NCBI GenBank assembly: GCA_022592435.1
Contig: JABYQS010000017.1
Span: 350,880 to 414,879, forward strand
From: Cerioporus squamosus
Lineage: Eukaryota; Basidiomycota; Agaricomycetes; Polyporales; Polyporaceae
Reading direction: 5' to 3'
Length of the DNA: 64,000 bases
Shown here piece after piece: positions 1 through 12,271 of the stretch; the first letter of the stretch is position 1; every line of letters starts with the position of its first letter. A program made the position numbers and the translations under genes. The notes beneath the pieces are model-generated. The model was not told the DNA's origin. It ran no database searches and saw only the letters and a program-made list of their open reading frames with translations.

Positions 1-382
1 CGCGATGCAGAACAACCAAGGCTCGTACTCTCCTGTACCTCCTGTCCCCGCACCCGGCTCTGGATCGCACGTACCCCCGGCTCCGGCTGCTGCTGCCCCC
101 TCTACGGGTGAAGATGCTCTGCCTGGTTCTGGCGCGGGTTCAGGTCACCCGTCCGAGTTCTCGAGTATCTTCTCCGGCGACAAAGGCTTTTCCTCGGCGA
201 AGAAACTTCTGCCCATCCTCAAGCCACGCACACAGGACGTCAAGGACGGACTCAAGAGCATCATGCAACAGATGTCCACGCAGTTGAAGGAGGAGTGCGG
301 CGGAGATGGGGAGAACACCAACGGATTGCCTAAGTGCAGCTGGGAGATGGCGATGAAAGAGTACATCCTGTCTTTCCCTTGA
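1..382 (+). CDS. C-terminal fragment of an unidentified protein (5' end outside window)
   Basis: The reading frame is open to the left edge and stops at 380-382. It encodes about 126 residues: a Pro/Ala/Ser/Gly-rich stretch (roughly residues 1-50), then a more ordered segment containing FSSAKKLLPILKPRTQDVKD and a short C-terminus ending MAMKEYILSFP. The low-complexity linker followed by a compact lysine-rich helix suggests the tail of a longer protein, since real fungal genes seldom begin at such a composition. An in-frame ATG lies at 5-7 but cannot be shown to be the start. I do not recognise the family and infer no function. Confidence 0.45.
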   Translation, partial: AMQNNQGSYSPVPPVPAPGSGSHVPPAPAAAAPSTGEDALPGSGAGSGHPSEFSSIFSGDKGFSSAKKLLPILKPRTQDVKDGLKSIMQQMSTQLKEECGGDGENTNGLPKCSWEMAMKEYILSFP

Positions 383-1618
383 GGTTGTGTCGCGTTCCCG
401 TCATGCACATCGCACTTTGTACGAATTGACCCACATGCTATTCTACCTTTCCTTGTCGTTCTCTTGCTGCGTTGGCCACGCTCTCTCATGTGCGTATACA
501 ACGACCATTCGATCTTCGCATGAGCTCGTCAATCCGGCGTGCGTACTCCCTGCAATAGCCACGCTCCCTGCAATAGGCTACGGTGAATTGCATACGCATC
601 GAAGCCATCCAGATGGGCCTCTCTGACAGCGCGATTGGTCTTGGGAGACCGGAATGTCCCGCGGTGCGTACCCATAGGACTCGCCTTCCCCCTCCTTCCC
701 CTCCGCGTCCGCAATCTTGTTTGCCAGCTCAATGGCAAGAATGCTCCTCGATGCAGAGACTGCCCATTGAGTCGACCTGCATGGCGTCGCGCAGATCAAT
801 CAAGATTCATCCTACTCGTCCTAACCCTCGTGCATGAAGCTTACTCTTATGTATAACGGCCGGTGAGGGTTGAGAGAGTATGAGGCCCTGAGGCCTTGGG
901 GCGTCGTCCGGCGCCGCCGTTCGTCGGTCGTTACCTCGATGGCCCTGGGACGCTTTGAGCAACGCGATAGGGACGCCAACGAGCGCATCTGGCGCGCTGT
1001 GGTCAGTTAGCTGAGACCATCTTGTCGTGGCAGCCCTGGTTAACTTGCACTGGCCGCAGCAGCGCCGCCGCCGCCGCCGCCTCCTCCTTCTGGCGCAGGC
1101 GGGAGGAGCTTGCAATCGAGATAGAACGCGAGGGGGGCGTCATGCGCGAGGCTGGCAGCGCGGAGCTTGAGAGGCCCGATAAGAGCAAGGTAGACTCGCA
1201 ACGATAGGAACCTAGCATTGTAAGATTAAGGGTAAGGTACGACTGGGTCGCGCATACACATTACTGGTAGTACAATCAGCGTAGGCCGATGACGGTGAAG
1301 GTGACGAGAAAAACTGTACAACAACGTTACGTTACGCATGTGGCGAGCAGCAGCATTCCTTCTTCCCTGGGCACGACCGCATCCGGCATGTGGTGCACGT
1401 AGCACGAGTCGAGCGCTGGAATGATCCTTTAGGCGTAGGGTTGCGGCGGACGAGGGTAAGTGGATGGCGGGCAACGGAGTCGGCGGAGGCAGGAGTCTAG
1501 CATAATGATAATGAACGGCGAACAGCGAATAAGCGGAGGGTCGGTGGGCGTTCGAGAGAACGTCGATTCGCAGCCCCAACAGCCATCGGCGGCGTCGGAT
1601 GGAGGGGCGCATAAGGGC
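383..1618. other. Interval without a supported gene
   Basis: This interval holds the 3' flank of the edge gene and the 3' flank of the P450 gene. Two weakly coding-like pieces occur. One is on the minus strand near 600-800 (SILAIELANKIADAEGKEGEG). The other is on the plus strand near 1100-1200 (RREELAIEIEREGG), next to a GCC-trinucleotide run at about 1065-1081. Neither joins into a gene model with start, splice sites and stop, so neither is called. Confidence 0.4.
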
Positions 1619-4282
1619 TCATGCCGAGTCCTTGTACAGCGAGACCTTGAGTGGCAGCTCAGGTTTCGTGCCGTCCACGCCAACGGTGGGGAAGCGGATG
1701 CCGGAGATGTTCCAGACGATCGGCTTGTCCGACATCTCGAACGAGAACTTCGAGATCAACAGGGAGAGCACGACCTCTGTCGAGCACAAAGAGAACACAT
1801 CAGCGAGCCGAGCTCGTGCCAGGAACTGAGGCACTCACTCATCTCCAATTGAGAGAACTTGAAGCCTCTGTACGCGCCAAGACGTAACCAGTCAGCGAAC
1901 CCCCACCAAGCGCACTCTAAACCACATGACACGTACATGCACGCTCTACCACCACCGATAAACGTCATCCTGCATGCGCAAGTTAACACTATCTCCGCCC
2001 TCGCACAAACCAGCAAACTCACAGGTTCGCGTACACCCCAGGGATGTGGGCCCCGGCGACCGCCTCGGGCAGTGGGGAGAGCCAGCGCTCAGGCTTCCAC
2101 TCCCACGCATCATCGCCCCATGTCCTCCTGTTCATGTTGGACCCCAGGATGCCGACCAGCACAACGGTGTCTTTCGGGATGGGGATCTCGGACATGAGCG
2201 CTCCGTCGACACCACGGATAGGCTCCGATAGCGGGAGGACCATATCGCGCTGCGCCCTGTAGAGCAGAAAGATACGAGCAGGGAAAGCAACAGGTTTAAC
2301 CTCTGATCAGGGTGGGAACGGGCACTAGGAACAGGGATGCACACGTACTCTCGGAAGATGAACGTCGCAGGCGGATGCCTAAGTGTGGGAAGCCGGAGAG
2401 GGAGGAGAGGCAGATGCAGATTAGCACAGTCCAGAACGTCATACAACGCATGAGAGAACGCGGAGCGTACGTACAGGCGGAGGGTTTCACGGCAGACCGC
2501 ATCGAGGAAAGGTAGGGTGCTGAGCTCGTCGTAAGAGAGCTCCTTCCCGCCGGTGGTCGCGCCAAGGATTTCCTTGCGCAATCGCGTCTGTACGTCCGGT
2601 TTCTGTGCGAGAAGATGGAGGATTTGTGACAGCATGTTCGATGTCGTGTCCATCGCGGCGAAAGTCATCGTACTGCGGGGACAACGCGCGGTATGTCAGA
2701 CAAGCCTACACCAGGAGCCCTTTTGTGGCGCTCCCGAACGAAAGAAGACAGCTCTTACACCATCTGCCCGACGAGTTCCTCCTCGGACAACCTATCCTCC
2801 ACGGATGCGAGGGTATTGGCCTTCACTGTCTCGAGCATGTCGGAGCGCGTCAGGATGGAGCCGGCGCCGGAGCGAAGGGCTACGCACAGAGGATACTCAT
2901 CAGATCCTTCCCCTCGCCAACTTGTTCGAGCAGAGCTTCATCGCCCCTGTCAAGAAGCGCCTTCTTCTCTGCGTATATCTCCCTGGCGCGCCCGTGCATC
3001 GTATCGACAACACTCTTCAGTTTGTGCAGGCGCTTCATGGGGATCCATTCCAGAATTCTCCGTCGGAACCCAGGCGTCCCGATGAGCGAGACGTACGGCA
3101 TGGCCCACCGAAACACCGACAGGTCGTACAGCGCTGGACTGGATTGTGGCGCGTCCCGTTAGCAACTGTACATGTGAGAAGACGAACGCGGCGATGAGCG
3201 GGGAAGTACTGACACGTATGACTTGATGGCCTCTGCGTATACGTCAGGCGTGACGTCCTCCTCGAGAGGGTCGAAAGAGTATCCTAGTCCCGCCTGACCG
3301 ATAAGTTCAAGCGCGGTACGGCCCATCCAGTTGAGCATGTCTATCTCCGCGGGCGCACCCCGCACGCGCTCTACGATGGCCGTTTGAAGCTACGTACCCA
3401 CAACGACCAGGGACGCGTCGAAGGGAAGTGCGGAGAACGGAAGCCACGGCGACCGGGAAAGAGAAGCATGACGGAGTAAGTACCAGTGAGAGAGAGCGGC
3501 CAAGCGGCGCCGGAAGTCGGCGTACGGACCTTGTGCCCGACATCGTAGAACATTGGCATCATGTGGCGCATATGGTTTATGGAGAAGATGGGGTTAAGCA
3601 TACGGCGCTGCTTGCGATGATGGTCCCCTGCGTCAAGCAATCATAAGGGGCTTAGTCCCGCAAGTCCTCCGGCGATGTGGGAAAAGGGCCTACCGAGCGT
3701 GGAGAGCAGTCCGGGCCCGAGCGTCAGAAGGTTGCTCCTGAAATAACGACATGAGTACTCATGAGCCGATGGCGAACGGATCATATGTGGTAAGAAGAGA
3801 AGTCTCACTTGATAAACCAGTCCGGCTGTTCGTACGAGTACTGATCTTTCACGACGATGCTGTTCATAGCCCTGGGGTCGTAGACGTACAAGATCTTGCG
3901 CTATATGAGCTCCGTTAGTACTTGAATCCACGCATAACAAGTTCACTCACGCCATGTGCGCCTTGGAGTCGAACTATGGGGCCGTAGTTCTCGATCAGGT
4001 CACGATAGAAGGGCATGCCTTGTCGATTGAACAGCTGTGGCAAGTTGCCTGAAACAAAGCTTTAGCGAAGAGATCGCGAGGGATCGACGCTCGCTACCGA
4101 GCGTTGACGGGACACAGCGACATCTGACAGTGCGACTCACCTGTAACCCATGATGGAGATGGAGGGCCCGGAATGTTGTCAAGGTGGTTTTTGACAAACA
4201 TCTGCCGGAAGTATCTCCACAACGTCCATGTAACTCCACATATCAGGACGCTCTCGACGATCATGCTGACTGTATCGCCCAT
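1619..4282 (-). CDS. Cytochrome P450 monooxygenase
   Basis: A haem-thiolate monooxygenase, probably ER-anchored, that would insert one oxygen atom into an organic substrate with electrons from a P450 reductase. The start ATG (4280-4282) opens a hydrophobic anchor (SMIVESVLICGVTWTLW) and the proline hinge NIPGPPSPSW. Downstream exons give the C-helix region (HHRKQRRMLNPIFS), the I-helix oxygen-binding motif AAMDTTS, the K-helix ETLRLY, a PERW motif and the haem loop FIGGGRACIGF. The loop is interrupted by an intron (GTACGT...ACAG) that splits the Ile codon just after the haem-ligand Cys. A second intron follows in ...SQLEM-KVVLSLL. At least seven short introns are needed. The protein ends SLYKDSA and should be about 500 residues, the usual size. 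All diagnostic motifs are present, so the gene looks intact. The CYP family and substrate cannot be assigned by eye. Confidence 0.9.
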
Positions 4283-7200
4283 CGCAGGAATGACAGGGAG
4301 TAAACGGAGGGGTGGGGTGTTGTTGCAGAGCAGAGGAGGACAGCTGTTAAACGAGCCAGTCCAGGGGGGGATGCAGACGCGGCACAGGTATTTATCAGAT
4401 AATGTCCTCGGAGATGAGGCCACTGACAAGAGGAATTCGCCTAAGCACGTTAGGCTGCCGCTCAAACAAGGGGTGGCGAGTAGGGCGAGGTGATCAGCGA
4501 GGCGACCAAATAATGTAAGCGGCGTGGTCCGCGCGTCTGCTTCGAGTCCGCTGAACGTGGACTTGCCGGAATCGGTGGAGAGAAGCGGCAGTGTAGATTG
4601 AGCCGTTTCTCGGGAGCAGATCTGTGCGTATCTCGCGGCTGCCCAGCCAGATGAGTAAGGGGACTGTTGAATGGGGCTCGGCGAGAGAAGGGTGAGGGGG
4701 GAAGTCAGCGGCTAGTGTCCGACGACCGGGATTGCGAGGAGGGGTCTAAGTAATGCCGAGTTCGAGAGAGTGACCTCGTCACTCTCAGTGTGCGGCTACG
4801 CAAAAGCCTCCCACTCCCAGAGCAGTCTTCGGACGGGTGTCAGATGGTCTGTCACGGAATATGCAAAGTCTGGGCCCGGGATGTGCGGCTCTGACTATGA
4901 GACACGGACAGGGACAGCCATGTGCAGGGTCGACCGTTGGGCTCCCGCAGCCAAGAAGGGAGCGGCGAAGGATTCGTTATCCCGAAGCGGGCAACCATCA
5001 GAAGGGTGCGTGGAATAACGGACTACTGGAGACGGAAACGAGAAGAATCGGCCTGTGAAGGCAAAGTACGGTGTTGGATGGGGAAGCGGCGGGGGAGCGC
5101 GAGAACAGGTCCGAGGAGATTCGGCCTTGTCTATCATCGGGTCTGACCGCGGACTTTGACACATTGACCTCCGTGGGTGTAACGGAATGATGCGAGAGCC
5201 CGCCACGGCACCGACAAGCTTGGCATACGGCGAGGGCCACAGGGTCCGCATACAAGGCAGGCGTGCCTCAGCTCGCAGAACTGGTTCTTGCTGGAGCCGA
5301 TCGCGTCGAGCAGCAGAAGAACAGTCAATTCTGAGGGCTTGTAGCAGCTGGCGCTGGGGCGTCATGGGCGTCTGTCATGTTCCGGTCCTCTCACGTCAGT
5401 GATCGGCCCAGTGGTAGCAGTAAAGCAGTGCACTTTTCTACTCACCTCGAGCTCGAACGCAGCTGAACTTGCATCCGTTCTTGCCTCTCTGGCCAGCTTC
5501 TGCGCAAGCTTCAAGCCTCAAGAAGCCACACTTCCACGGCGCAGAGTCTTCACATGCCCTTCGACCACGCACACGAGGTCGCGATGCAAGAGCGAAGAGA
5601 AGGCGGAGGCACGGGTTCCCCGCCTCTTGTTGAGGAAGAGACCCCCGGGGAAACGGCACGCATAATGCCTTCAAGTCCGCGTGCGGCCAGTAATCTCCTC
5701 CACATCGCCACAAGTGAGGATCGAAACGCACGCTGCTGCGTCCGGGTACTGTTCCAATCTCCGCAAGCGAGGATGCCGACCAGAGTTAGATTGATGCCCG
5801 TGTCGAGCACCCCGACCGATCTGGAGTCGCCATAAACCGCCCATGTGAGGCGTTCATATGTCCGCCTAGTCTTACGTGTGCTCCGTTCGGAAAGCGGACA
5901 TCGTGCCGCAGGAGACCTACGCACTTCGAGCGTCAGCATCGAAGAGCGAGGTCATGCAGGATGCCTATATGCGCACTATTCGTCAATCAGCCGGAAAGAA
6001 GACATAACTTCGTCGCTCAAAGTCCGGTTTGTATGTCTCATGACGCTCCGAGCCTGCTCCAAGTGGTGGTCCCAGACTGATCAGTGTTCATTTGGTGTTC
6101 ATTCTCCGTCGGCGTGATACCGGAAGCACGTACATGACAGGCTCATTTCCTTGCGAGTCTAGACCTTGCCTATGTTGCCTCAAGGTTAGCTTCTCCGCGC
6201 GACGGACGAGGCGGTAGTGGGAAGCATGGAGGTGGTGGCGAAGAAAGCAGCACAAGTCGCGTCGCGCCAGCACGGCGGAACTGTGGTCACGTGGTGGGAA
6301 CCTGTCACACATCCCCATTAGGCAAGTTCTGTAGTTTGGTCCTCCGCTGCTCCTCCGACCGTTGAATGGAGCATCCAGGCGAGACGATGCAGTCTATACC
6401 ATGATTGACAGATGACGGTTTCAGCTATGTATTGAAAGCATGACACAGAAGAGAAGACACGACCGACGGCCTGCGCTCCGTTGTAGCGATCCCTGAACAT
6501 CCGGAGGCGAAACACCGGCGACCATCCGGTCATTTGCGCCAGGCAGGCGGCAAGGGACGCAACACGTTCCCATGTTGGAGCAGACAAAATTAAAGCTGAT
6601 TGAAGAACCCACAGGAACTCCGCAAGGTGCTGTCAGGATCTCATTAATATAACAAACAAGCGGGACCTCCGTCCTCCGCCAGCCCGCCGGTCTAGAGATT
6701 CGGCGACAAGCTTCCCCGTTCGTCATTGGGATCCCACGTCATGCATGCCCGATAGCAGGTGTGTCCGCATGTCCCGCTATAGGGGCGGCAGAGTACCAGC
6801 TGTGAAATGTCTTCCCAGTTCAACGAGGACAAACGTACTGGATACGTACAAGCAGCATTGCGGGTTATCGGACGGTGCACGGTCGGGCTCCGGTGCAGAT
6901 GGAACCGTCGTGCGCGATCCCGTCCCACCTGTCAAGACACTCCGACTCGCTTAAGTCATACACGGGCCTGGACAGAGTAATCGGCTGTAATTGACCGGTG
7001 TTACGTCTGCCGATGCGAGTTCAGTTCAACACCCGCGAGTTACACAGAGAGCAGGATATTGATGCGTACCTCATATCTTGCCAGGCTGCATGAGCCGTCA
7101 CCTTGATTCGAGGCTAGCCTGATAGTTAGGCTCTCGAGTATCCGCCTTCGTAGCGGATGTATGGTCATATTCTAACGGCCAGAATGTCAGATATGCTAGC

Positions 7201-8859
7201 CGGCAAGTCATGAGTCGAGTCACCTTGCTGCTGGCCCACCGTCCATGAACCCTGCCATTCTCTGTCTCCGCGGACGACTCGAATTTCTGTGCAAGCTCAC
7301 CCTTCGCAACTCACCCTTGACCGCAATGAGCACACTTCTCAGGACGTCATATCTGTCAGCAAGCACCGAGGTCCAAGCACCGCAAGCCTGTCCCGACTTC
7401 TCCCATCGATACTGACCATTGGCACTAACTTCACTGCGGCGCAAGCTCGCTGCAAGAGATTCCGTGTCCTTCCATGCTCATGGTTTCGGGTCCTGTAAGA
7501 ACCCCGCTCCCCCGCATCTCCATAGAGCACCATCGCTCAGCCGTCCGCATGTCCACACTTCCGATCCTGTGTGCACTCCAACTTCGCCGCTCTACACATC
7601 CGCAACGACCTATTCCAGCCGACGAATGCACCCAGCTCGACCCGTGGACGCCGGCACCCACTCGGGCCGCATTGTTTCCGCTCTCGACTCCGTTGTGAAG
7701 CATCTCCTATGATGCTATCTGCTTCGTAAAACATCCTCGTGATTCGACGAGATAGGAGGCACGAAGATTGGGGGACTTAGACCGGCCTGAACAACGGCTT
7801 CCCTGGGCCTAGCGCCAGCGCCGACCCTCGATATGAGGATGGTTAGCGACCAGGCCCCAGAATGTGTCACTCTTCGTGCGATGCACCACAGCGGCAACCG
7901 GAAAGTGGCCCGATGTTCCTCATCGAGCAAACCTCGATGCTGAACACCCAGCTTCTTGCGAGGTCCTTTCCGTGCCAAAGTGCTTCAGAAAGCCAGAACG
8001 CACTTCCCGATCGAAGTGTGCAGGTTCAATGGCTGCACGGCCGCGCTATACACGTGTCCGGCACGGTGCACACACCTCCCAAACCCGTCAACTGCGTTGC
8101 CGTACGGGCCCCATCGCTGGGTCTGAGTTGCACAGGAGTAGGGTGCCACTGATCACTCGCGAAGCTAGAAGCCCCGCCAGCGCTGTCCCTGCAAACGGCA
8201 TGCTGGTGGCAGAGGTACGCGGAGGCCCGTCCGAGGAGCGCGGCCGCCGCGTAACTCTGCCAGAGTCGCATAGCACGCGGTGTGCTGGGGTGCCCGCATG
8301 TGGCCTGCTTGACGTCAGCTCGTGTCTGGTTAGGACTCCTTCACGCTGCGATGAGCATGCGTGATCGCGTGCGTAGGAGCCTGTTCTTCACCTGGATCGT
8401 CGACTGTATTGAAGTCCCGACGCGCAGAAGATCGAAGCGGCGACCTGCGAAGAATGCCAGAACTAGGCGGAGGCGAGGAGAGCACTCACTCATCTTGCTT
8501 CCACCCTTCTTCTCCATAGTAGTCGCGAGGCCAGGTAGCACTGGGATGGTTCTCAGATTGCTTGAGCTTGAGCTACGCTGGCCGAGAACACCATTTTGAC
8601 GTCAGGCATAACGGTGAACTACTTGTTGACCTACTTTCCGATGAAGGCAGCGCCGTTCCCCCCTTGGTCGGAGAGCAAATGGTCGTCGATCTCCGTGCAT
8701 ACTGACCGCACGGGGTCCCGTACGACAGCGGTAGCTTAATGTCGAGATTGCAAAGCGAACCTAATCTGACACCACTGATTCTGAGGGAAATGTCATAGCA
8801 TAGTCGTACGACACGCAACGTGTTCAAACGAACACACACCTTACCGACCATTCTCCGAA
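4283..8859. other. Gene-poor interval (about 4.6 kb)
   Basis: Only short, mutually overlapping open frames occur here, the longest about 166 codons near 7864-8364 and 156 codons near 4895-5365. None shows a recognisable domain, a convincing splice pattern or a codon composition like the flanking genes. No tandem or inverted repeat stood out. It may hold decayed coding sequence, regulatory DNA or non-coding transcripts. Confidence 0.4.
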
Positions 8860-10078
8860 TTACGATTCCTTCTTGTCAAAGTCCAGATCGCGGATGATAT
8901 CTCTCCACTCATCCAACACGCCCAGCATTGTCTTGGTCTTGGCCTGGATTGCATCGTCTGTTGCCGCGCCCATCGGGAGGTAGAGGGGCCAAGCCTTCCC
9001 CTTCGCCTTGCCCTCCCCGCGAACGACATCTACGAGCAACTCCATCGCCTTTGCTGGATCCCCGTTCATGTGCTCATAAGCTCCTCGGCGGCGCTTCGCT
9101 ATCTCCCCCCGCATGACATCGTAGTCGGGTATGGGGTTGCCTGTGTACACTGCGCCGCCAAGGAAATTGGTGCGGAACATGCCTGGTTCTACGATGAGCG
9201 TGCGGATGCCGAACGGCGTAAGTTCTTCATTGAGACCTTCTCCGAGGACTACGGCAAAAGTCGGGATCAGCACAATACATGGAACAAGCGCCAGATATGT
9301 GGCGTGGACGATCCCTCATGGGGATGTGCAGGAAGCAGGCCTATGTGCTCACCTCGGACCGCAGCCTTGGAAGATGCATATAACCCTGGCGAGATGTAGG
9401 TCAATACAATTTATGTGGTTAGAGCGCTGGGAGTATCTCACCTGCCGACTGTCGGACGGTACGCCTCTATCAGCTTATAGTACTGAATGCACGGAAATCG
9501 CACTAACCGGAAGCTGAGCCCAACTCGATCTGCTTCCTATGAGCACGACGGTGCCACTCCGGCGGGAACGCATGTGAGGCAGAATAGCGTTCGTCACATC
9601 AACTAGTCCGAAGAGGTTGACATCGAATTGCTTCCGGAGCATACCTGACCTGGACAAAGACAACGTGAGCTCGCTGGCTTACAAGGCAAGACTTCAGCTT
9701 ACCCGCCCTCTTCAAGGATGCACGGAATCCCGGTTCCAGCGTTGTTTACCACAACGTCGACGCGCCCAAAGAAGCCGATCGCCTTATTGAGCCTGGCTTG
9801 GATGCTTGAGAAGCCCTCGGTGACGTCGAGCTGCAGGAGCCGGATCTTGTCCGTCTTGGGGAAGTCTTGAATCGTCTCCAGTGAGCGTGCAGTCGCGATC
9901 ACGCAGTCTCCACGCTTTAGGGCTGCATACACGAGTTCGCGCCCAAAACCAGAAGAGGTCCCTACACGCGCACGCGTGCATACACAAGCGGCATTTAGAC
10001 TCAGTAGGCCGATCTTCCAGATGCGGACGGGTACGCACCCGTGATGAACCACACAAGCTCTCCCCGAATTTCTACCAT
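8860..10078 (-). CDS. Classical short-chain dehydrogenase/reductase (SDR)
   Basis: An NAD(P)-dependent oxidoreductase of the classical SDR type, probably cytosolic. The start ATG (10076-10078) gives MVEIRGELVWFITG, spliced to TSSGFGRELV, together forming the TGxxxGxG cofactor motif. Later pieces are LDVTEG, the NNAGTG motif, FDVNLFGLVDVTNAILPHMR, the catalytic-Ser strand (VLIGSRSSW), the active-site YASSK near 9375-9395, and a long C-terminal exon (PFGIRTLIVEPGMFRTNF) to the stop at 8860. Length is about 285-300 residues, as usual. At 9507-9511 the donor following ...AQLP is one base out of phase with the YASSK exon; one extra G would restore PGLYASSK. That is either an assembly error or a frameshift. 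The substrate is unknown. Confidence 0.85.
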
Positions 10079-11594
10079 GTCGACCGGACTGGATCTCGTG
10101 CGATAAGCGTCGTGCCTATGGCCTGGACAGAGATACGGGAGTCTGGAGGTCGTTTCGTGGGATTCTGTTCGTCGAACGCTCTTTATACCGCGCGCTTGAG
10201 CCGTGTCGGAGTCCACAGGTTGCGATCAGAATCCACCTTCAGATGGATCCTCTCGTACGCCGACCTTCTCGGTCGGAATGCAGCATAGATTCATAGGTGA
10301 GGACGTACTGTGGACAGAATCTGATCGTGATGACGGCTCTAGGAGGACAGTGTGCCGATTGCGAACACCGTCCTGTCCGAGTCTGCTCAGCCCCTGGTTG
10401 ATGCGCATATCTCGAGAGACATATACATCGCCACATGCTATGCTTTATTGAACGTCTTGGGGGGAAATATGCTATCGATAGGCAAACCGGAGCTGAGGTA
10501 GATGTCCTGGAAGGCGAGCCTGTACAGTACGAGTCACTCAAATGCGATTGTCTCTCAGTTACGCTTCTGTGTGAACGACTCACTCCTTCCTCACAGCGAC
10601 TTGGTCCTTCGTGCAGGCGGATGCCACGCTGCTGTCGCGTGAAGTTTCAAAGGCCCGAAGTCAACTTCGTTACATCGTGGAAGAGGAGGGGATTGAAAGC
10701 GCCCGTAGCTTGGCCTCTACCTGCATGCACCTCGCGTGACTGTGTCTCTCATGTTCATGTCTAACTTCCGCTGAAACGACTGCTACGCCGGCCGAGTCTA
10801 CACCAGACGAACTGAAGATCGGTACAATATAAGAACTACGTCCAGCCGCGAAGATAGGGCATGCCGATGCACTCTCGCTTCTGTCATTCGGAGGAAGTCC
10901 GTCATGCTATATGCCTCGCGACGCAACACTGGATCGCATACGAGCCTTCGAGTTTATAGCGATCAGAAGGAGGCTGATTGTGCGGGTGAGGTAGCCAGGC
11001 ATCGCGGGCATCGGCATGCTTGCTGCTCTGCTAGGTACGTCACGAGTAGACATAACTACATCGACCATATCCTCCCTGCACCCCTGCTCTCAGCTACGCA
11101 CCAAGAGTGGAAGCGCCTTCTCGCCACCCGGGCATGAGACGTGTGCGCATTTCTCGAGCGATCTGCACGCATGCTCGGTCGACATCATGCTTGCGGTAGT
11201 GTGACGTCGGTCGCTATGCACTCGTAGATGCTGGGATGAGAAGAACAACAGGCTGGACGAAGAGCCCACCTGCCTGCAGCGTGGAAATATACATGGTGAG
11301 TTGTTTCGTTGGCATCGGTCATATTCCGGTCGGGTAGAGCTTGACACCTAGTATACAGGTGCCTTCCTTAGTGCACGCTACCACACTGTTCTCCGGCACA
11401 AGAACGATATTGCATGTCAACGTCGTGGCCCCTGAGTTGTTCGTAATTCAACATGATTTCTTGGACCATCGCAACACTATGCTGGAAAGCCTGCTTGCGC
11501 ATCGTGTCGGCATTCAGCCTGCTGCGGGTCCGTAGCGGCTGTGGAGGGCTGCGGTACGTGCTCTGTCCTCATGCCCACAACCGAATACACCACT
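10079..11594. other. Interval without a supported gene
   Basis: Open frames up to 114 codons overlap on both strands (for example 10239-10583 minus and 10435-10764 plus) without a recognisable domain. The N-terminal Rossmann part expected upstream of the SDR relic at 11.6 kb was looked for here and not found. Confidence 0.35.
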
Positions 11595-12080
11595 TGTAGG
11601 ACGGCGCGTTCGGTCACTGGTGACGCTGTCAACCAGGCGGATGCCCTCGTGCATACCGCGCCTCCCATCGACCCCAACTTGCAGGAACCCGAGGCCTTGG
11701 CCGGGCTCGCTGTCTGCCCAACTATCAGGATCCTGAAGAGCGTGCAGCATAGTCAAGCGCATCATCATGACCTCGTCCGTCGGCGCGGTCTGCAGCCTGA
11801 CCGACTACCCCAGCGGCGACGGAAACTCTGTTCGTGTCGTCGCCCACACTGACTGGAACGACGCGGACATCGTGGCGCTCGAGAAACGAGGCGAGGATGC
11901 GGAGGTCGCCATCACATACTGCGCGAGCAAGGCTTTCGCTGAGAAGGCCGCCTGGAATCTTTACGACGAGAAGTTCCGGGTGTCGTTGGCTGGGACCTCG
12001 TCGCCCTCTGCCCTTCCTGGGTCATCGGGCCTGCTCTCGGGGCGGAGCCTTTCCCTGACGAAGGGAGCTGTAGTGAGCGA
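11595..12080 (+). pseudogene. Broken fragment of an extended-SDR (epimerase/dihydroflavonol-reductase-like) gene
   Basis: Three reading frames must be combined to follow one conserved protein. DGAF runs into DAVNQADALVHTAPPIDPN (from 11595), then MTSSVGAVCSLTDYP with DWND and the active-site YCASK at about 11767-11990, then GWDLVALCPSWVIGPALG from about 11980. Frame changes fall near 11613, 11750 and 11977. The intact minus-strand reductase at 32-33 kb has matching blocks (DGAFDEAVKGVDA, YVSSLAAV, YRTSK, GWDLVTLCPPWTFGPALG), so the family assignment is secure. The cofactor-binding N-terminus and the C-terminus are missing. The fragment is a decayed gene or, less likely, a functional gene damaged by several assembly indels. 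Confidence 0.7.
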
Positions 12081-12271
12081 GCAGTTCTGTGTCGCTCTTT
12101 GTCTCTTTGCCTAGTATGAGGAGTAAGCGGCCCTCGCTCGTCTTGTTATAGTGTCGTCGTGCTGACGATGTCGGATTATCCCTATCACCAGCGGCCTCCT
12201 GGGACAGACATGAGCTACGTTGCTATGATTGTTGGCTCCATCATTCGACACGACAAGATATATGTAGCGAG

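Noticed and set aside
1060..1090. GCC trinucleotide run as a coding polyalanine tract
   Set aside because: No reading frame through it could be tied to a start, stop or conserved neighbour sequence.
7864..8364. 166-codon plus-strand frame as a gene
   Set aside because: It is Arg/Ser/Pro-rich chance coding with no domain, overlaps other frames of similar length, and has no supporting intron or neighbour context.
1619..12080. P450, SDR and reductase relic as a secondary-metabolite gene cluster
   Set aside because: No core synthase (PKS, NRPS, terpene cyclase) or transporter is visible, and the genes are separated by long empty intervals. Co-location alone is too weak.
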